Below are positions 23,485-30,659 of a stretch of DNA of 30,659 nucleotides, one piece after another (the first letter of the stretch is position 1; every line of letters starts with the position of its first letter). Under the pieces are notes generated by a model. That model ran no database searches. It worked only from the letters and a program-made list of their open reading frames with translations, and was not told the origin of the DNA. The stretch spans positions 1 to 30,659 of IMG/VR virus record IMGVR_UViG_3300035698_002641; one strand, 5' to 3'. The DNA is from a virus. The position numbers were made by a program, and so were the translations under genes.

Positions 23485-23760
23485 TTATTCGGTGCCAGCA
23501 TCATCATTAATGTAATTGCTAAGAGTTTCTTCATAATGATATGTTATGCCTTGCATATTAGCATCGTCGGAATACTCACGACCGAGTGTGCTTAATAGAT
23601 CTTGAAACAATGATATAACTTGTGATGCAAGATCTTGATCGAGCACGTCTGTGCCGCGGTGTTCGTTTGGTTCAGGATCATCAAATCGTTCCTCAATAAT
23701 GTCTGCATCAGATTGGTCGATATGGGCTAGGCTCTCTAATAGAGTTTTCATTGTAGACAT
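23485..23760 (-). CDS. Small acidic protein, terminase region
   Basis: The 91-residue protein starts MSTMKTLLESLAHIDQSD and is acidic throughout. The MKTLLESL start loosely recalls T4 head-targeting peptides. Its ATG overlaps the stop of the upstream gene (TAATG), so the two are co-translated. No family is recognised. It may be packaged or head-associated. Confidence 0.6.
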   Translation of the reverse strand: MSTMKTLLESLAHIDQSDADIIEERFDDPEPNEHRGTDVLDQDLASQVISLFQDLLSTLGREYSDDANMQGITYHYEETLSNYINDDAGTE

Positions 23761-24272
23761 TATTTTGTATCCTTTGCAAATTCATATTTTCTAGTGTCGA
23801 GAGATGAAAGGAATGACGCATTATACTTGTCACCAAAATGGTCTTCTGGGTTAATATCATCTCCATCTTTATATTCACTATCGGTTAATTTAGTTTCGTA
23901 CGGAGTATCTTCATCAATACCGGCTTGTTCTTCTCGTGCAACTTCTTCAGGATCGTTCCTGTTAACTACTACAAGATGACTTGCTGGTAGTGGCAACTCA
24001 ACTTGAATATATTGAAATAATTCGTTTGCGGTTACTGGATAGGAAAAATCAACATCTACCATAAAAACTTCAACGTTTGTTAGAGTTTGAAAATCTGCAG
24101 GATGTTCTTGTATCGGGGTCTTTCTAGGTTTTGAAATAGTCAAAAGCCCGTACTTATCAAGACAAGTTTCTAACTTATCAAGTTGGTCATCGTCTAGTTC
24201 TTCCGCAATTTTAATACGAAAACCGTAAATCTTTTCACTTTCTGCTAGATATGTTCTAAAACTCTTCATCAT
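23760..24272 (-). CDS. Unknown protein with T4-like capsid-targeting N terminus
   Basis: The 170-residue protein begins MMKSFRTYLAES. T4 internal proteins carry the capsid-targeting peptide MKTYQEFIAE, cut by the gp21 prohead protease after a (L/I)-x-E site. MKSFRTYLAE|S fits both the length and the LAE cleavage site. The rest has KIYGFRIKIAEELDDDQLDKLE, a ferredoxin-like alternation (VEVFMVDVDFSYPVT) and an acidic C terminus. GAGG lies 4-7 nt upstream of the ATG pair, and a late promoter lies 14 nt upstream. A head-internal role is inferred from the N terminus only. Confidence 0.65.
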   Translation of the reverse strand: MMKSFRTYLAESEKIYGFRIKIAEELDDDQLDKLETCLDKYGLLTISKPRKTPIQEHPADFQTLTNVEVFMVDVDFSYPVTANELFQYIQVELPLPASHLVVVNRNDPEEVAREEQAGIDEDTPYETKLTDSEYKDGDDINPEDHFGDKYNASFLSSLDTRKYEFAKDTK

Positions 24273-24284
24273 AAACCTCTATTG

Positions 24285-24785
24285 TTATTTATCATTTTTT
24301 TCTAAAATAGCTTTTAGCAGATCATTTCGATTAAGTATCTGGCCTTCAGCTTCTTCTATGTTACCCGATCCGTCTTGTTTTTCACGTAACAAATCCAATC
24401 TGGCCTTTTTCAACTGTAATTCAATCATTCGTAATTTCTTATCAATTTTTGCATTCTTAGCTACAATTGCATGACCTAACATTTGGCTTGCTGTTTCAAA
24501 TATCTTTCCACTAAACCTCGATTCAACATTCATTCCTAAATCCATTAGTTCGTTGAATTTATCAGTTGCCTTCTGTGCAAGATCATCCATTTCTTTATCA
24601 TTTGCTTCGAGGTCCTGAACCATGGGAAGGGCTTTGTCAATAATATCAATTTCGTCTCGTTCTTCTTGGAACTTAAAAACCTTTTCTCTGTTCTCTTCGA
24701 TTAAAGATTCTGCTATTGCTTGTTCTTCACCAGTAGAGACTTCTTCATTTCCTAAATCAAATAATTCTTCTAATTGTCGTGTCAT
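24285..24785 (-). CDS. 16: Terminase small subunit, gp16-like
   Basis: The 166-residue, almost wholly helical protein has coiled-coil-like centres (KATDKFNELMDLGMNVESRF, IFETASQMLGHAIVAKNAKI) and KKLRMIELQLKKARLDLLRE. This layout (central long hairpin helices, acidic N terminus) and the LGHAIVAKNAKIDKKLR stretch resemble gp16 of marine T4-like phages as I recall it. Small terminase forms a ring that recognises DNA and stimulates gp17. It lies upstream of gp17, though three genes intervene where many T4-like phages have 16 and 17 adjacent. The call is reasonable but not certain. Confidence 0.6.
   Translation of the reverse strand: MTRQLEELFDLGNEEVSTGEEQAIAESLIEENREKVFKFQEERDEIDIIDKALPMVQDLEANDKEMDDLAQKATDKFNELMDLGMNVESRFSGKIFETASQMLGHAIVAKNAKIDKKLRMIELQLKKARLDLLREKQDGSGNIEEAEGQILNRNDLLKAILEKNDK
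24286..24293 (-). promoter_or_regulatory. T4-type late promoter
   Basis: GATAAATA on the minus strand, inside the last codons of the gp16-like gene. It serves the gene at 24272 with GAGG in the leader. Confidence 0.55.
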
Positions 24786-25214
24786 TTATTTTCCTTGGTA
24801 TTCTATTTCGTAACCTTCATCTGCTGACCCAAATGTATCCACGGCTATTGTAAACCCGTTCTTTTCATACCATTGCAATAACCGATCAGTTGATTGAATA
24901 TAATCTGGACTATCTATGTAAGTTTTTGCAGTGCCTGATATTTTAACTTTGTGTTCGTCAGCTAGAGATTTGAGGAACTCTAACGCCTTAGTGCCGGATC
25001 CGGAATTTTGCCCAGAAAAAGTACGAATATCACTGAGGTGTATGTCACCATGAAATATAGACAATTCGATAGAAACTGGTCCCCATAATCGAGCTCTGTT
25101 ATCTATTGGATGAGGCGTTGTGTGTTTGTAAAAATTTGTCATGAACTCGGCCAATGGATCGTTCGGATTGCCCGAATTGGACCCTAGTTTTATTGTTATC
25201 TCAGTTAGCCTCAT
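24786..25214 (-). CDS. GNAT-like protein of unknown role
   Basis: The 142-residue protein has features of a degenerate GNAT acetyltransferase fold: a central SGQNSGSGTKALEFLKSLAD segment where the acetyl-CoA loop (Q/RxxGxG/A) would be, and DRLLQWYEKNGFTIAV as the usual GNAT C-terminal strand. The N-terminal part (LTEITIKLGSNSGNPNDPLA) is less typical. Function is unknown; it lies between head completion and small terminase genes. AGGAG lies close before the ATG, with a late promoter upstream. Confidence 0.5.
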   Translation of the reverse strand: MRLTEITIKLGSNSGNPNDPLAEFMTNFYKHTTPHPIDNRARLWGPVSIELSIFHGDIHLSDIRTFSGQNSGSGTKALEFLKSLADEHKVKISGTAKTYIDSPDYIQSTDRLLQWYEKNGFTIAVDTFGSADEGYEIEYQGK

Positions 25215-25233
25215 TATGAATTCTCCTAATACC

Positions 25234-25241
25234 TATTTATT
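25234..25241 (-). promoter_or_regulatory. T4-type late promoter
   Basis: AATAAATA on the minus strand, 19 nt before the ATG at 25214, followed by AGGAG. It overlaps the last codons of gp4. Confidence 0.5.
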
Positions 25242-25671
25242 TCTTTTTGCCGGTGTGAAATATGTCGCCTTCGTTAACAACTCTGAATTTAATGTTCTTC
25301 ATTCGACACCATTTAGCCGCCATTTCCCATTTAGCATGGTTTATAGCAATGGACAATTTGTCACGTTTGCTGCTCTTCTCTGTTAACATTGTTTCTTTTA
25401 GAGGCTTGACTTCGATCAATTCGCTATGTTTCTTGCCATTCTTATCAACATACATTACAAAAAAGTCAGGTACATATATAGATTGTTTGCCGGTTAATGG
25501 GTTCCTATAGGGAATCTTAATAGACTCGCTAGCCCATGATAAGACACTAGGATTGTTGTCAGCAAAAGACATAAAAGCATATTCCCACGAACTTCTGTAA
25601 GTAGGATGACGATTCCCGGCGTATTTACTAGGATTTTTCGGAACAAATATACCAGATGAATATTTTGCCAA
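25237..25671 (-). CDS. 4: Head completion protein gp4
   Basis: The 144-residue protein shows the conserved gp4 series: FVPKNPSKYAGNRHPTYRSS, WEYAFMSFADNNPSV, WASESIKIPYRNPLTG, YVPDFFVMYVDKNGK and ELIEVKPLKE. The PDF...E-V-K arrangement is that of a PD-(D/E)xK-type nuclease core, which agrees with its proposed DNA end-processing role when filled heads are completed. The start is TTG at 25671, 2 nt after the upstream stop, with AGGA upstream. Length is normal (T4: 150). Confidence 0.88.
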   Translation of the reverse strand: MAKYSSGIFVPKNPSKYAGNRHPTYRSSWEYAFMSFADNNPSVLSWASESIKIPYRNPLTGKQSIYVPDFFVMYVDKNGKKHSELIEVKPLKETMLTEKSSKRDKLSIAINHAKWEMAAKWCRMKNIKFRVVNEGDIFHTGKKK

Positions 25672-25673
25672 AG

Positions 25674-26048
25674 CTAAATCCTAATTTGCCTAGACACGTT
25701 AGTTGGTGGTACTAAGGCGCGAGAATATCCTAATAAGCTACCACCTGTTCTACTCATGTTTAGAAAAGCTGGTATCGTTGCTCGCAAATCTCCGGATTTT
25801 TTAAGCTCTTGTACTACATCAGGAATCAACAATCCGACATCATTTGCTGCTTGGATGATAGCAGCGGTAAGAGATGCTGTTGCTTCGATATTCTTGGTTC
25901 TTTCCATAAAAAAACTTTTTAACAATTCGTAGTCGTTTTGATTTACAGATACTGGTTTCTTAAAAAACTCTAAAAAATATTCATTAACCCGTAGATCAAC
26001 ATCATCATTTGGATTGATCACCGGAAGGTTTGTTGATTGTGTTGTCAT
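25674..26048 (-). CDS. Conserved phage protein, probable virion component
   Basis: The 124-residue protein has an N-terminal polar segment and a helical core (NDYELLKSFFMERTKNIEAT, ASLTAAIIQAANDVGLLIPD). Its C terminus SRTGGSLLGYSRALVPPTNV looks like an extended arm. It is grouped with gp4, tube and baseplate genes, so it is probably a structural or assembly protein. AAGGAA precedes the ATG. I cannot match it to a numbered T4 gene. Confidence 0.6.
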   Translation of the reverse strand: MTTQSTNLPVINPNDDVDLRVNEYFLEFFKKPVSVNQNDYELLKSFFMERTKNIEATASLTAAIIQAANDVGLLIPDVVQELKKSGDLRATIPAFLNMSRTGGSLLGYSRALVPPTNVSRQIRI

Positions 26049-26057
26049 CTGTATTCC

Positions 26058-26279
26058 TTATAAATTCTGATCTGTGTCACGAGGGGTAAACGAAAAGGTT
26101 GTAATTTCTGGATCAACATTATTTACTGTGTTCTTGTTAGTAAGATTTAAATATTGATGCCTGTAATCATAATATTTTCTTCGAGCAAATGAATTGTTTG
26201 GATCAGAAATAAATTCTATCCTAGACTTCATAAGCTGTTGTTTTACTCTTTCGGTTGTTCGTTCTACTGGTGTACTCAT
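26058..26279 (-). CDS. Small unknown protein
   Basis: The 73-residue protein is basic in the first half (ERTTERVKQQLMKSRIEF, RRKYYDYRHQYL) and ends with TTFSFTPRDTDQNL. AAGGAA lies before the ATG; gaps to both neighbours are under 10 nt. No family is recognised. Its place in the tail/head block suggests an assembly role. Confidence 0.55.
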   Translation of the reverse strand: MSTPVERTTERVKQQLMKSRIEFISDPNNSFARRKYYDYRHQYLNLTNKNTVNNVDPEITTFSFTPRDTDQNL

Positions 26280-26287
26280 GAGGTTCC

Positions 26288-27550
26288 TTAAAAAATAGTC
26301 CCGGTGAGACGTTTAGATATATCACTCAATCTAGCTGGAATTGATTTACTTGAGGAACCAGTCGGCCTGACTGTTGCCCCACCTACATTTGATCCGGTTC
26401 TGGGAATCATCTTATTAAACGCGACGCCGCCTATCATTTCAGTGTTGCTGCTAACAATTCCCGGGGTTGCTGCACTACTGAAACCAGTGTCCACTGCATT
26501 AGTTATAAAATCTTCTATCTTTCCTAGAGGAGGAGTTCCTGCACTTTTTGCTATTTGAGGAATGATTTCGTTAAGGGCCGATCCACTTAGTATAGCTGCG
26601 CCTGCTTTTTTGATTGTAGACGACAATATTCTTGTGCCGGCACTTTCTGGATCAATATTCCTAACATTGTCTAAAACATCGCCTAGTAGGCTACTATTGA
26701 GACCATCGCCGTCTATAAAATCTATCACTTGATCAGTTAATATGTCTGTTGCAGACCCATCGCCTAATGCACTCGACGAAGGATCATAGTATAGATTACT
26801 AGTAAAATGCTTAATGTTGTCTCCGTTAATCGAACCTTTTGCATACTTAACTGTTTCGTAATTAAGGACCATTTGATGTTCCATTACCCCAGATCCTTCA
26901 TACCTATGTTGGCCATGCCGGAACTCTGTAATCATCGGATTTACTAATGTATATTCGGTAAATCGTTTTTGAAGAACACTGTAAATCCTGATGTCTTTAA
27001 AGAATCGAGTGTTGCCAAATTGCATACCCCAGTTCTTAGCAGCTCTTTCAGTATACCTATCTTTGGTTGTATAGGGATCCTTCACTTCAGGCTGGCTGTC
27101 TGCAAACCTGGCCGCCGCGGCAGTTGTGTTTGGGGTCACTCGATTACTGTTGCCGCCATATCTAGAATCTTGGAAATACCAAGCATAGTATGCATACCAT
27201 AATTCTGTTATTCGATTACTTGCATCGTCATGGAACGATAAATTAACAGGCTGGTAATTTATTCGGCTATGGCTATATACCCTTCGGTTGTATTGATTAT
27301 GTTCATTTGTTTCAATTGCAAAAGAAGGAAGATCAACACTTTTTACGAGCAATGGAAATTCCATCTTTTCCTGAGAGTCAAAAATCTCAGATGCTTCTGG
27401 TGTAAAATTGAAAACTACATGAAATAAATGTTCGTATTTTGGTTGAAGTGCATATGTATTACTTCTAATGATACGAGATGCATGAGTGAAATCACGAACA
27501 TATCCGCCGCGTCCTAATAAAGAAAAGAGTTTGTGGTTGCTATTGGCCAT
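26288..27550 (-). CDS. Tail-tube-fold baseplate protein (gp54/gp48-like)
   Basis: The protein has 420 residues. Residues about 40-260 have the tail-tube fold pattern: FHVVFNFTPEASEIF, FPLLVKSVDLPSFAIET, NQYNRRVYSHSRINYQPVNL, SFHDDASNRITELWYAYYAW and RIYSVLQKRFTEYTLVNPMI. The VDLP and FHDD...N...LW motifs are shared with tail tube and tube-initiating proteins. A C-terminal Gly/Ala/Ser-rich region (about 270-420) is specific. In T4 gp48 and gp54 start the tube on the baseplate; I cannot decide between them. No Shine-Dalgarno is present, and the late element GATAAATA ends 5 nt before the ATG. Confidence 0.7.
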   Translation of the reverse strand: MANSNHKLFSLLGRGGYVRDFTHASRIIRSNTYALQPKYEHLFHVVFNFTPEASEIFDSQEKMEFPLLVKSVDLPSFAIETNEHNQYNRRVYSHSRINYQPVNLSFHDDASNRITELWYAYYAWYFQDSRYGGNSNRVTPNTTAAAARFADSQPEVKDPYTTKDRYTERAAKNWGMQFGNTRFFKDIRIYSVLQKRFTEYTLVNPMITEFRHGQHRYEGSGVMEHQMVLNYETVKYAKGSINGDNIKHFTSNLYYDPSSSALGDGSATDILTDQVIDFIDGDGLNSSLLGDVLDNVRNIDPESAGTRILSSTIKKAGAAILSGSALNEIIPQIAKSAGTPPLGKIEDFITNAVDTGFSSAATPGIVSSNTEMIGGVAFNKMIPRTGSNVGGATVRPTGSSSKSIPARLSDISKRLTGTIF

Positions 27551-27555
27551 ACATG

Positions 27556-27563
27556 TATTTATC
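27556..27563 (-). promoter_or_regulatory. Late promoter with start codon 5 nt downstream
   Basis: GATAAATA followed by CATGT and then the ATG at 27550. The transcript would begin at or next to the start codon. Confidence 0.5.
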
Positions 27564-27591
27564 CACAGAAATACATAACCATAGAAGGAGA

Positions 27592-29214
27592 TTAGTTAGA
27601 ATAAATCCAAACAGAATTTCCGCAATCCCAAATTCTATCAAATCCGAATGTTTTCATGTTTTGCCACGCGGTTTGCTCTGGGTCATAATTTTCTGACAAC
27701 GCTGCAAGTTTGTGCTTTTGGTATTTGAGTCTAGACTCAAATTCTAGATAATTCTTTGTATAAGCATACGACGGCGAAGAATAGTGTAAGAAATCAAATC
27801 CTAATTCCTTATAAAGATTTCCGGTTGACCACATTCGATCAGCATATGAAATTACAGAAGTTGGATTTACACATGATACAAACCTTGAAAACAATTTACT
27901 CGCGCCGCCAATTACTACAGTGTTCAATTTAGAAGAAAATCTTAATAATTCATATTCGTACGACTTGTTGAATCTCGGTCGCCCAAATGACATTGCAGCT
28001 ACTATCTCTTCATCGTACATTAATCCATAACATGTAGAAAAAATGCATGATCCTTGCAAGTGTGTTTCATTAAAGAATTTGTTAGCTTGTGTTCTAGAAA
28101 GTTCCACAATCTTGCATTTTCTTGCAAAAATCCTATCTGCACAGTTAGCTATAGATTTTAATCTAGATCCAACTATCTCCTGTTTAGTAATCCAATCATG
28201 TTCCCATATGTGTATCAATCGAAGGCCGATGTCATCACACATTTTCGTCTTCATTAAATGGTAATCTCTTGTCTTTCCTTGATTCTCAGCATGCCAATAT
28301 GATCCATTGCATTCAATTGCGATTCTATTATCAATCACAATATCTAATTCGTATGGCATGATTGTGGTATTGTTATTTGCATCAAAATTTATATTGTTGG
28401 TTACGAGGAAATCCTGCACAGACGATTCGAAGTTTGAAATTGTTTTCGGGAAACATAATAAGCATATAGGAATTTTACCATTGTCTAAGTGGTCTATAAA
28501 CTCTGCAGAACATTGTGTGCATTTCCATTTATATTCGTTTTTTGCACCAATGTATTCATCTCGCAAAAACAACGGTTGAACTAATCCGTTGGTTCGATCC
28601 TCTAGTTTATCAAAGAAAGATGTACGTTGCGCGATTCTTCTCTGAGATTCTAGCTGACCATGTTTTGCTTTGATTTTCTGTTTAATCTTATTTGATTTCG
28701 ATGGATTATCAACTCCGTATCGAAATAGGTTTGTTTGTCTAATCTTCTCTTTAACTTCTTTGGATTGAGACGGATAACAAGTCCCTCGCCTTTGCAAATT
28801 AGTTTCAGTTGATTTTCTTTGAGCCTCCGGCGTGCCCAAATATGATTTCGATCCATACCTAGATAAATTGGTTTCTTCTCTTTTTTGTTTTGTTAACGAC
28901 GAGTTGTCTGAACACTTACTAGAACAAAATACTTTATAGCCTTTTTGAAAATTTTGAAACGATACATTATTATCGCATTCTATACAGGCTGTTGTATTTG
29001 TGATACTATTAACCACGCAATAGATGCGTTCTGACATTGTGGCATTTTTTAAAAGGAAGTTTGTCACCGAAAGGATTTCGTTATATAGTGGCGATGATAA
29101 GAATTTTGATCCTTTGACAAAGTTCTTACTGTAGAGTTTCCTGGATCTTGTAAATAATCCAGGAAACTCCATAATCTGTTGTTTTAAAGTAGACATGTTT
29201 AAGTATATAGCCAT
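27592..29214 (-). CDS. Free-standing homing endonuclease, EDxHD/VSR-like
   Basis: The protein has 540 residues. Order: an N-terminal helix region; a zinc knuckle (CIEC 77-80, CSSKC 97-101); three DNA-binding repeats of the TNLxRYG type (about 116-175); a second zinc ribbon (CTQC 232-235, CLLC 251-254); a VSR/EDxHD-type nuclease with PYELDIVI (Asp291), IAIECNGSYWH (Glu301, His308) and LIHIWEHDW (333-341); and a C-terminal domain (CKIVELSRTQANKFF to the end) often found beside such nucleases. It would nick or cut an allele lacking it and promote its own spread. It is inserted between the tail tube gene and the baseplate gene. The start may be Met7 instead. Confidence 0.85.
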   Translation of the reverse strand: MAIYLNMSTLKQQIMEFPGLFTRSRKLYSKNFVKGSKFLSSPLYNEILSVTNFLLKNATMSERIYCVVNSITNTTACIECDNNVSFQNFQKGYKVFCSSKCSDNSSLTKQKREETNLSRYGSKSYLGTPEAQRKSTETNLQRRGTCYPSQSKEVKEKIRQTNLFRYGVDNPSKSNKIKQKIKAKHGQLESQRRIAQRTSFFDKLEDRTNGLVQPLFLRDEYIGAKNEYKWKCTQCSAEFIDHLDNGKIPICLLCFPKTISNFESSVQDFLVTNNINFDANNNTTIMPYELDIVIDNRIAIECNGSYWHAENQGKTRDYHLMKTKMCDDIGLRLIHIWEHDWITKQEIVGSRLKSIANCADRIFARKCKIVELSRTQANKFFNETHLQGSCIFSTCYGLMYDEEIVAAMSFGRPRFNKSYEYELLRFSSKLNTVVIGGASKLFSRFVSCVNPTSVISYADRMWSTGNLYKELGFDFLHYSSPSYAYTKNYLEFESRLKYQKHKLAALSENYDPEQTAWQNMKTFGFDRIWDCGNSVWIYSN

Positions 29215-29236
29215 TTACGACTATATACCTATAATA

Positions 29237-29854
29237 TTAACCAGTAGCGGTTACGCCATTACCACGTGCAACACTTGATCCAACACCAGCACCAAGTGGC
29301 GTCTGTACTGCATTATCAAATCGTATACTTAACGAAATTGATGCTGGTTCGCTAGATGCATAGTTCATATCATTGTAGTTCGCGTTCTGTATAAAGCAAC
29401 CATACATTTCCCATGTTTCTAGAATGTTTGGATCAATCGACCCATTGGCACCGTCTGTCATTTCGTATCTCATTGTAAACTTATAATCGATACCGGAAGC
29501 TGCACCAGACTGTTCCATAAAATCAAACTGCTTCTGTAACTGTTCTCCTACTAGTCTAGAAACTGTGCCTTGCATGTCATCTTTAAAGTTGACTGTTGTT
29601 GGTTCCCAGGCATGCTTTCCTGCTAGGTAAATGCGTGAGTTGTAAACCGGAATCTCGATTTCTTCAAAATTCACAGTCGGTCGTACAATGTCGATTACCT
29701 GTTTAGTAAGTTCAGTTCGTGGTGTTGTGACTCCGAAATTATCGAAGAATGCACGGAAGCGGAACTTTAGTTTCGGCATTAATAGTCCCTGGCTGCTCGC
29801 ACTCTGGTCGCTGCTTAGTGGAACTGTAAACTTCTGCAATGAAGAAACTGACAT
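29237..29854 (-). CDS. 19: Tail tube protein gp19
   Basis: The 205-residue protein has the tube fold: LKFRFRAFFDNFG, EEIEIPVYNSRIYLAGKHAW, PTTVNFKDDMQGTVSRLVGE, KQFDFMEQSGAASGIDYKFT and ILETWEMYGCFIQNANYND, then EPASISLSIRFDNAVQ. The last block is the usual LTVRYDNA-type strand. It polymerises as hexamer rings inside the sheath. AAGGAGAT lies 8 nt before the ATG, and a GATAAATA late element lies 32 nt upstream. It is slightly longer than T4 gp19 (163), with a Gly-rich tail. Confidence 0.85.
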   Translation of the reverse strand: MSVSSLQKFTVPLSSDQSASSQGLLMPKLKFRFRAFFDNFGVTTPRTELTKQVIDIVRPTVNFEEIEIPVYNSRIYLAGKHAWEPTTVNFKDDMQGTVSRLVGEQLQKQFDFMEQSGAASGIDYKFTMRYEMTDGANGSIDPNILETWEMYGCFIQNANYNDMNYASSEPASISLSIRFDNAVQTPLGAGVGSSVARGNGVTATG

Positions 29855-29886
29855 ATTAAAAAATCTCCTTAGTTATTTGTTATAGT

Positions 29887-29894
29887 TATTTATC
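29887..29894 (-). promoter_or_regulatory. T4-type late promoter for gp19
   Basis: GATAAATA on the minus strand, 32 nt before the ATG, with the strong ribosome site AAGGAGAT in between. Confidence 0.6.
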
Positions 29895-29932
29895 ATATCT
29901 CATGAGTAAATCTAGCCTGGTTTTCTTAGTGG

Positions 29933-29960
29933 TTTACTTTTTCTGAAAAAATGCTATAAT
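29933..29960 (+). promoter_or_regulatory. Sigma70-like promoter for right-hand repeat-gene array
   Basis: TTTACT (29933-29938) and TATAAT (29955-29960), 16 nt apart, preceded in the -10 by TGC. The downstream reading is the decayed repeat gene and its paralogues. It differs from the late promoters in the window and could give early or host-dependent expression. Confidence 0.5.
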
Positions 29961-29990
29961 TAATCATTAATAACATAAGGGAAAACTGTA

Positions 29991-30272
29991 ATAGACCGTG
30001 ATAACAAATACGTTGCAGACTTTATTGCCACAGTCGGTGATGTAGAGGTTCCCAAAGTTGTTGTTGTTTGTAAATCTCGGCGCGAGGCCACAAAAAGGTT
30101 TCGTCAGAAAACAATCATGGATCAACGCCACAGAGAAGACGGCCCGGCTGTTGTCCATTATGATGGCACAAAATTTTGGTTCCTAAATGAGAACTATCAT
30201 GCGTTCGAAAGTTAGGTTAACAAAATATACCCAAATGACTGTCCTGAGAAAACACAATGTTCTTGTTGAAGT
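29991..30272 (+). pseudogene. Decayed HREDGPA-repeat gene
   Basis: One frame runs from ATA at 29991 (no ATG until 30117) through RHREDGPAVVHYDGTKFWFLNE to a TAG at 30213-30215. The family's tail follows in the same frame after the stop (VNKIYPNDCPEK), where relatives have YVNK: the TAT tyrosine codon has become TAG. Two extra bases (ACACAATG for ACAATG) then shift the frame before the MFxMxWS end. So it carries a nonsense codon plus a frameshift, with one repeat left. A 42-codon non-repeat N-terminal part (DRDNKYVADFIATVGDVEV) has no counterpart in the paralogues. Confidence 0.7.
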
Positions 30273-30284
30273 GGGGTTAATAGT

Positions 30285-30635
30285 ATGACAAAAGAGATTG
30301 GTGCTGACGGCTCGATTAGATATTATAATTCAGATGGTCAACTCCACAGAGAAGACGGCGTCCCGGCTGTTATCTGGCCAGATGGCACAGAGTATTGGTA
30401 TATAAATGGGGAACGTCATAGAACAGATGGGCCCGCTATTATTGAGGCAGATGGCACAGAGTATTGGTATATAAATGGGGAACGTCATAGAGAAGACGGC
30501 CCGGCTGTTATTCGGGCAGATGGCACAGAGTATTGGTTTCTAAATGGTCATCATTGTAATTTCGAGGCATATGTTAACAAATTATATCCAAATGACTGTC
30601 CTGAGAAACCCATGTTTATAATGAGATGGAGTTGA
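30285..30635 (+). CDS. HREDGPA-repeat (MORN-like) protein
   Basis: The 116-residue protein begins MTKEIGADGSIRYYNSDGQL, then has HRED/HRTD repeats at a 23-residue period (HREDGVPAVIWPDGTEYWYI, HRTDGPAIIEADGTEYWYI, HREDGPAVIRADGTEYWFL), and ends FEAYVNKLYPNDCPEKPMFI, MRWS. The first unit has one extra residue (DGVPA). GTGGGG lies about 10 nt before the ATG. Its stop is followed by an in-frame TAG and, 4 nt after the TGA, by the start of another gene with the same first seven residues. It is the only complete copy on the right side. Function is unknown. Confidence 0.78.
   Translation: MTKEIGADGSIRYYNSDGQLHREDGVPAVIWPDGTEYWYINGERHRTDGPAIIEADGTEYWYINGERHREDGPAVIRADGTEYWFLNGHHCNFEAYVNKLYPNDCPEKPMFIMRWS
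30379..30491 (+). repeat. Exact 44-bp direct repeats at 69-bp period
   Basis: 30379-30422 and 30448-30491 are identical (CAGATGGCACAGAGTATTGG and onward). A third, shorter copy starts at 30519. They lie inside the repeat gene and encode consecutive protein units; identity at synonymous sites points to recent duplication or gene conversion. Confidence 0.8.
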
Positions 30636-30639
30636 TAGT

Positions 30640-30659
30640 ATGACAAAAGAGATTGGTGC
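30640..30659 (+). CDS. Start of another HREDGPA-repeat gene, cut by window end
   Basis: ATGACAAAAGAGATTGGTGC encodes MTKEIG followed by the first two bases of an Ala codon, identical over all 20 bases to the start of the gene at 30285. The junction TGGAGTTGATAGTATG matches that between the two left-edge repeat genes. The rest lies outside the window. Confidence 0.65.

Noticed and set aside
28580-28610. tRNA-like GGTTCGATCC stretch
   Set aside because: No acceptor or anticodon stems can be drawn around it and it lies inside the endonuclease gene.
30399-30408. TATATAAATG as a plus-strand late promoter
   Set aside because: It is part of the coding repeat (WYINGE) and recurs with each unit, with no start codon placed to use it.
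30285-30635. Regular 69-bp repeats that could suggest a CRISPR array
   Set aside because: Period and sequence match in-frame 23-residue protein units with no distinct spacers.

Overview
The window is part of the genome of a T4-like tailed phage (contractile-tail myovirus), probably assembled from an environmental sample. The low-GC sequence carries recognisable T4-type genes for the tail tube (gp19), a baseplate tube-fold protein, head completion (gp4), small and large terminase (gp16-like, gp17), ssDNA-binding protein (gp32) and recombination (UvsX, UvsY). Short T4-type late promoter elements (TATAAATA and variants) recur just upstream of genes. No host gene, tRNA or CRISPR array was seen, and the host cannot be named from this sequence.

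Layout. (1) 1-937: two minus-strand genes built of about 23-residue HREDGPA...WYLNGK repeats; the first runs off the left edge. (2) 961-14327: a 13-kb glycan cluster. It encodes three DxD-type glycosyltransferases, a GT61-type transferase, three capsule-synthesis-like (KpsC/KpsS-type) proteins, a cupin, a HAD-nucleotidyltransferase fusion, a GDPD-like enzyme, a sulfotransferase, a 2OG-Fe(II) oxygenase, two methyltransferases, a kinase-like protein and a kinase-methyltransferase fusion. Minus-strand operons alternate with three single plus-strand genes; each plus gene starts at a divergent late-promoter region and ends tail-to-tail with the next minus gene. (3) 14324-17831: recombination genes. 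uvsX is broken into two genes by a split intein, followed by a small unknown gene and uvsY; gp32 lies upstream behind a strong terminator. (4) 18028-25671: two unknown proteins, terminase large subunit, a 644-residue acidic zinc-motif protein, two small proteins (one with a T4-like capsid-targeting N terminus), a gp16-like small terminase, a GNAT-like protein and gp4. (5) 25674-29854: small virion-type proteins, a tube-fold baseplate protein, a free-standing EDxHD/VSR-type homing endonuclease and gp19. (6) 29933-30659: a plus-strand array of the same HREDGPA-repeat family, with one decayed copy, one intact copy and the first codons of another.

How they may work together. Regions 3-5 are phage core functions: recombination-dependent replication, packaging, head completion and tail building. 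Region 2 looks like a self-contained route for making or modifying a surface glycan, on the virion or on the infected cell; the sequence does not say which. The most striking element is the fractured uvsX. An N-intein ends the first gene, a C-intein begins the second, and the spacer between them appears to hold the decayed tail of a homing endonuclease. A full-length recombinase would require protein trans-splicing.
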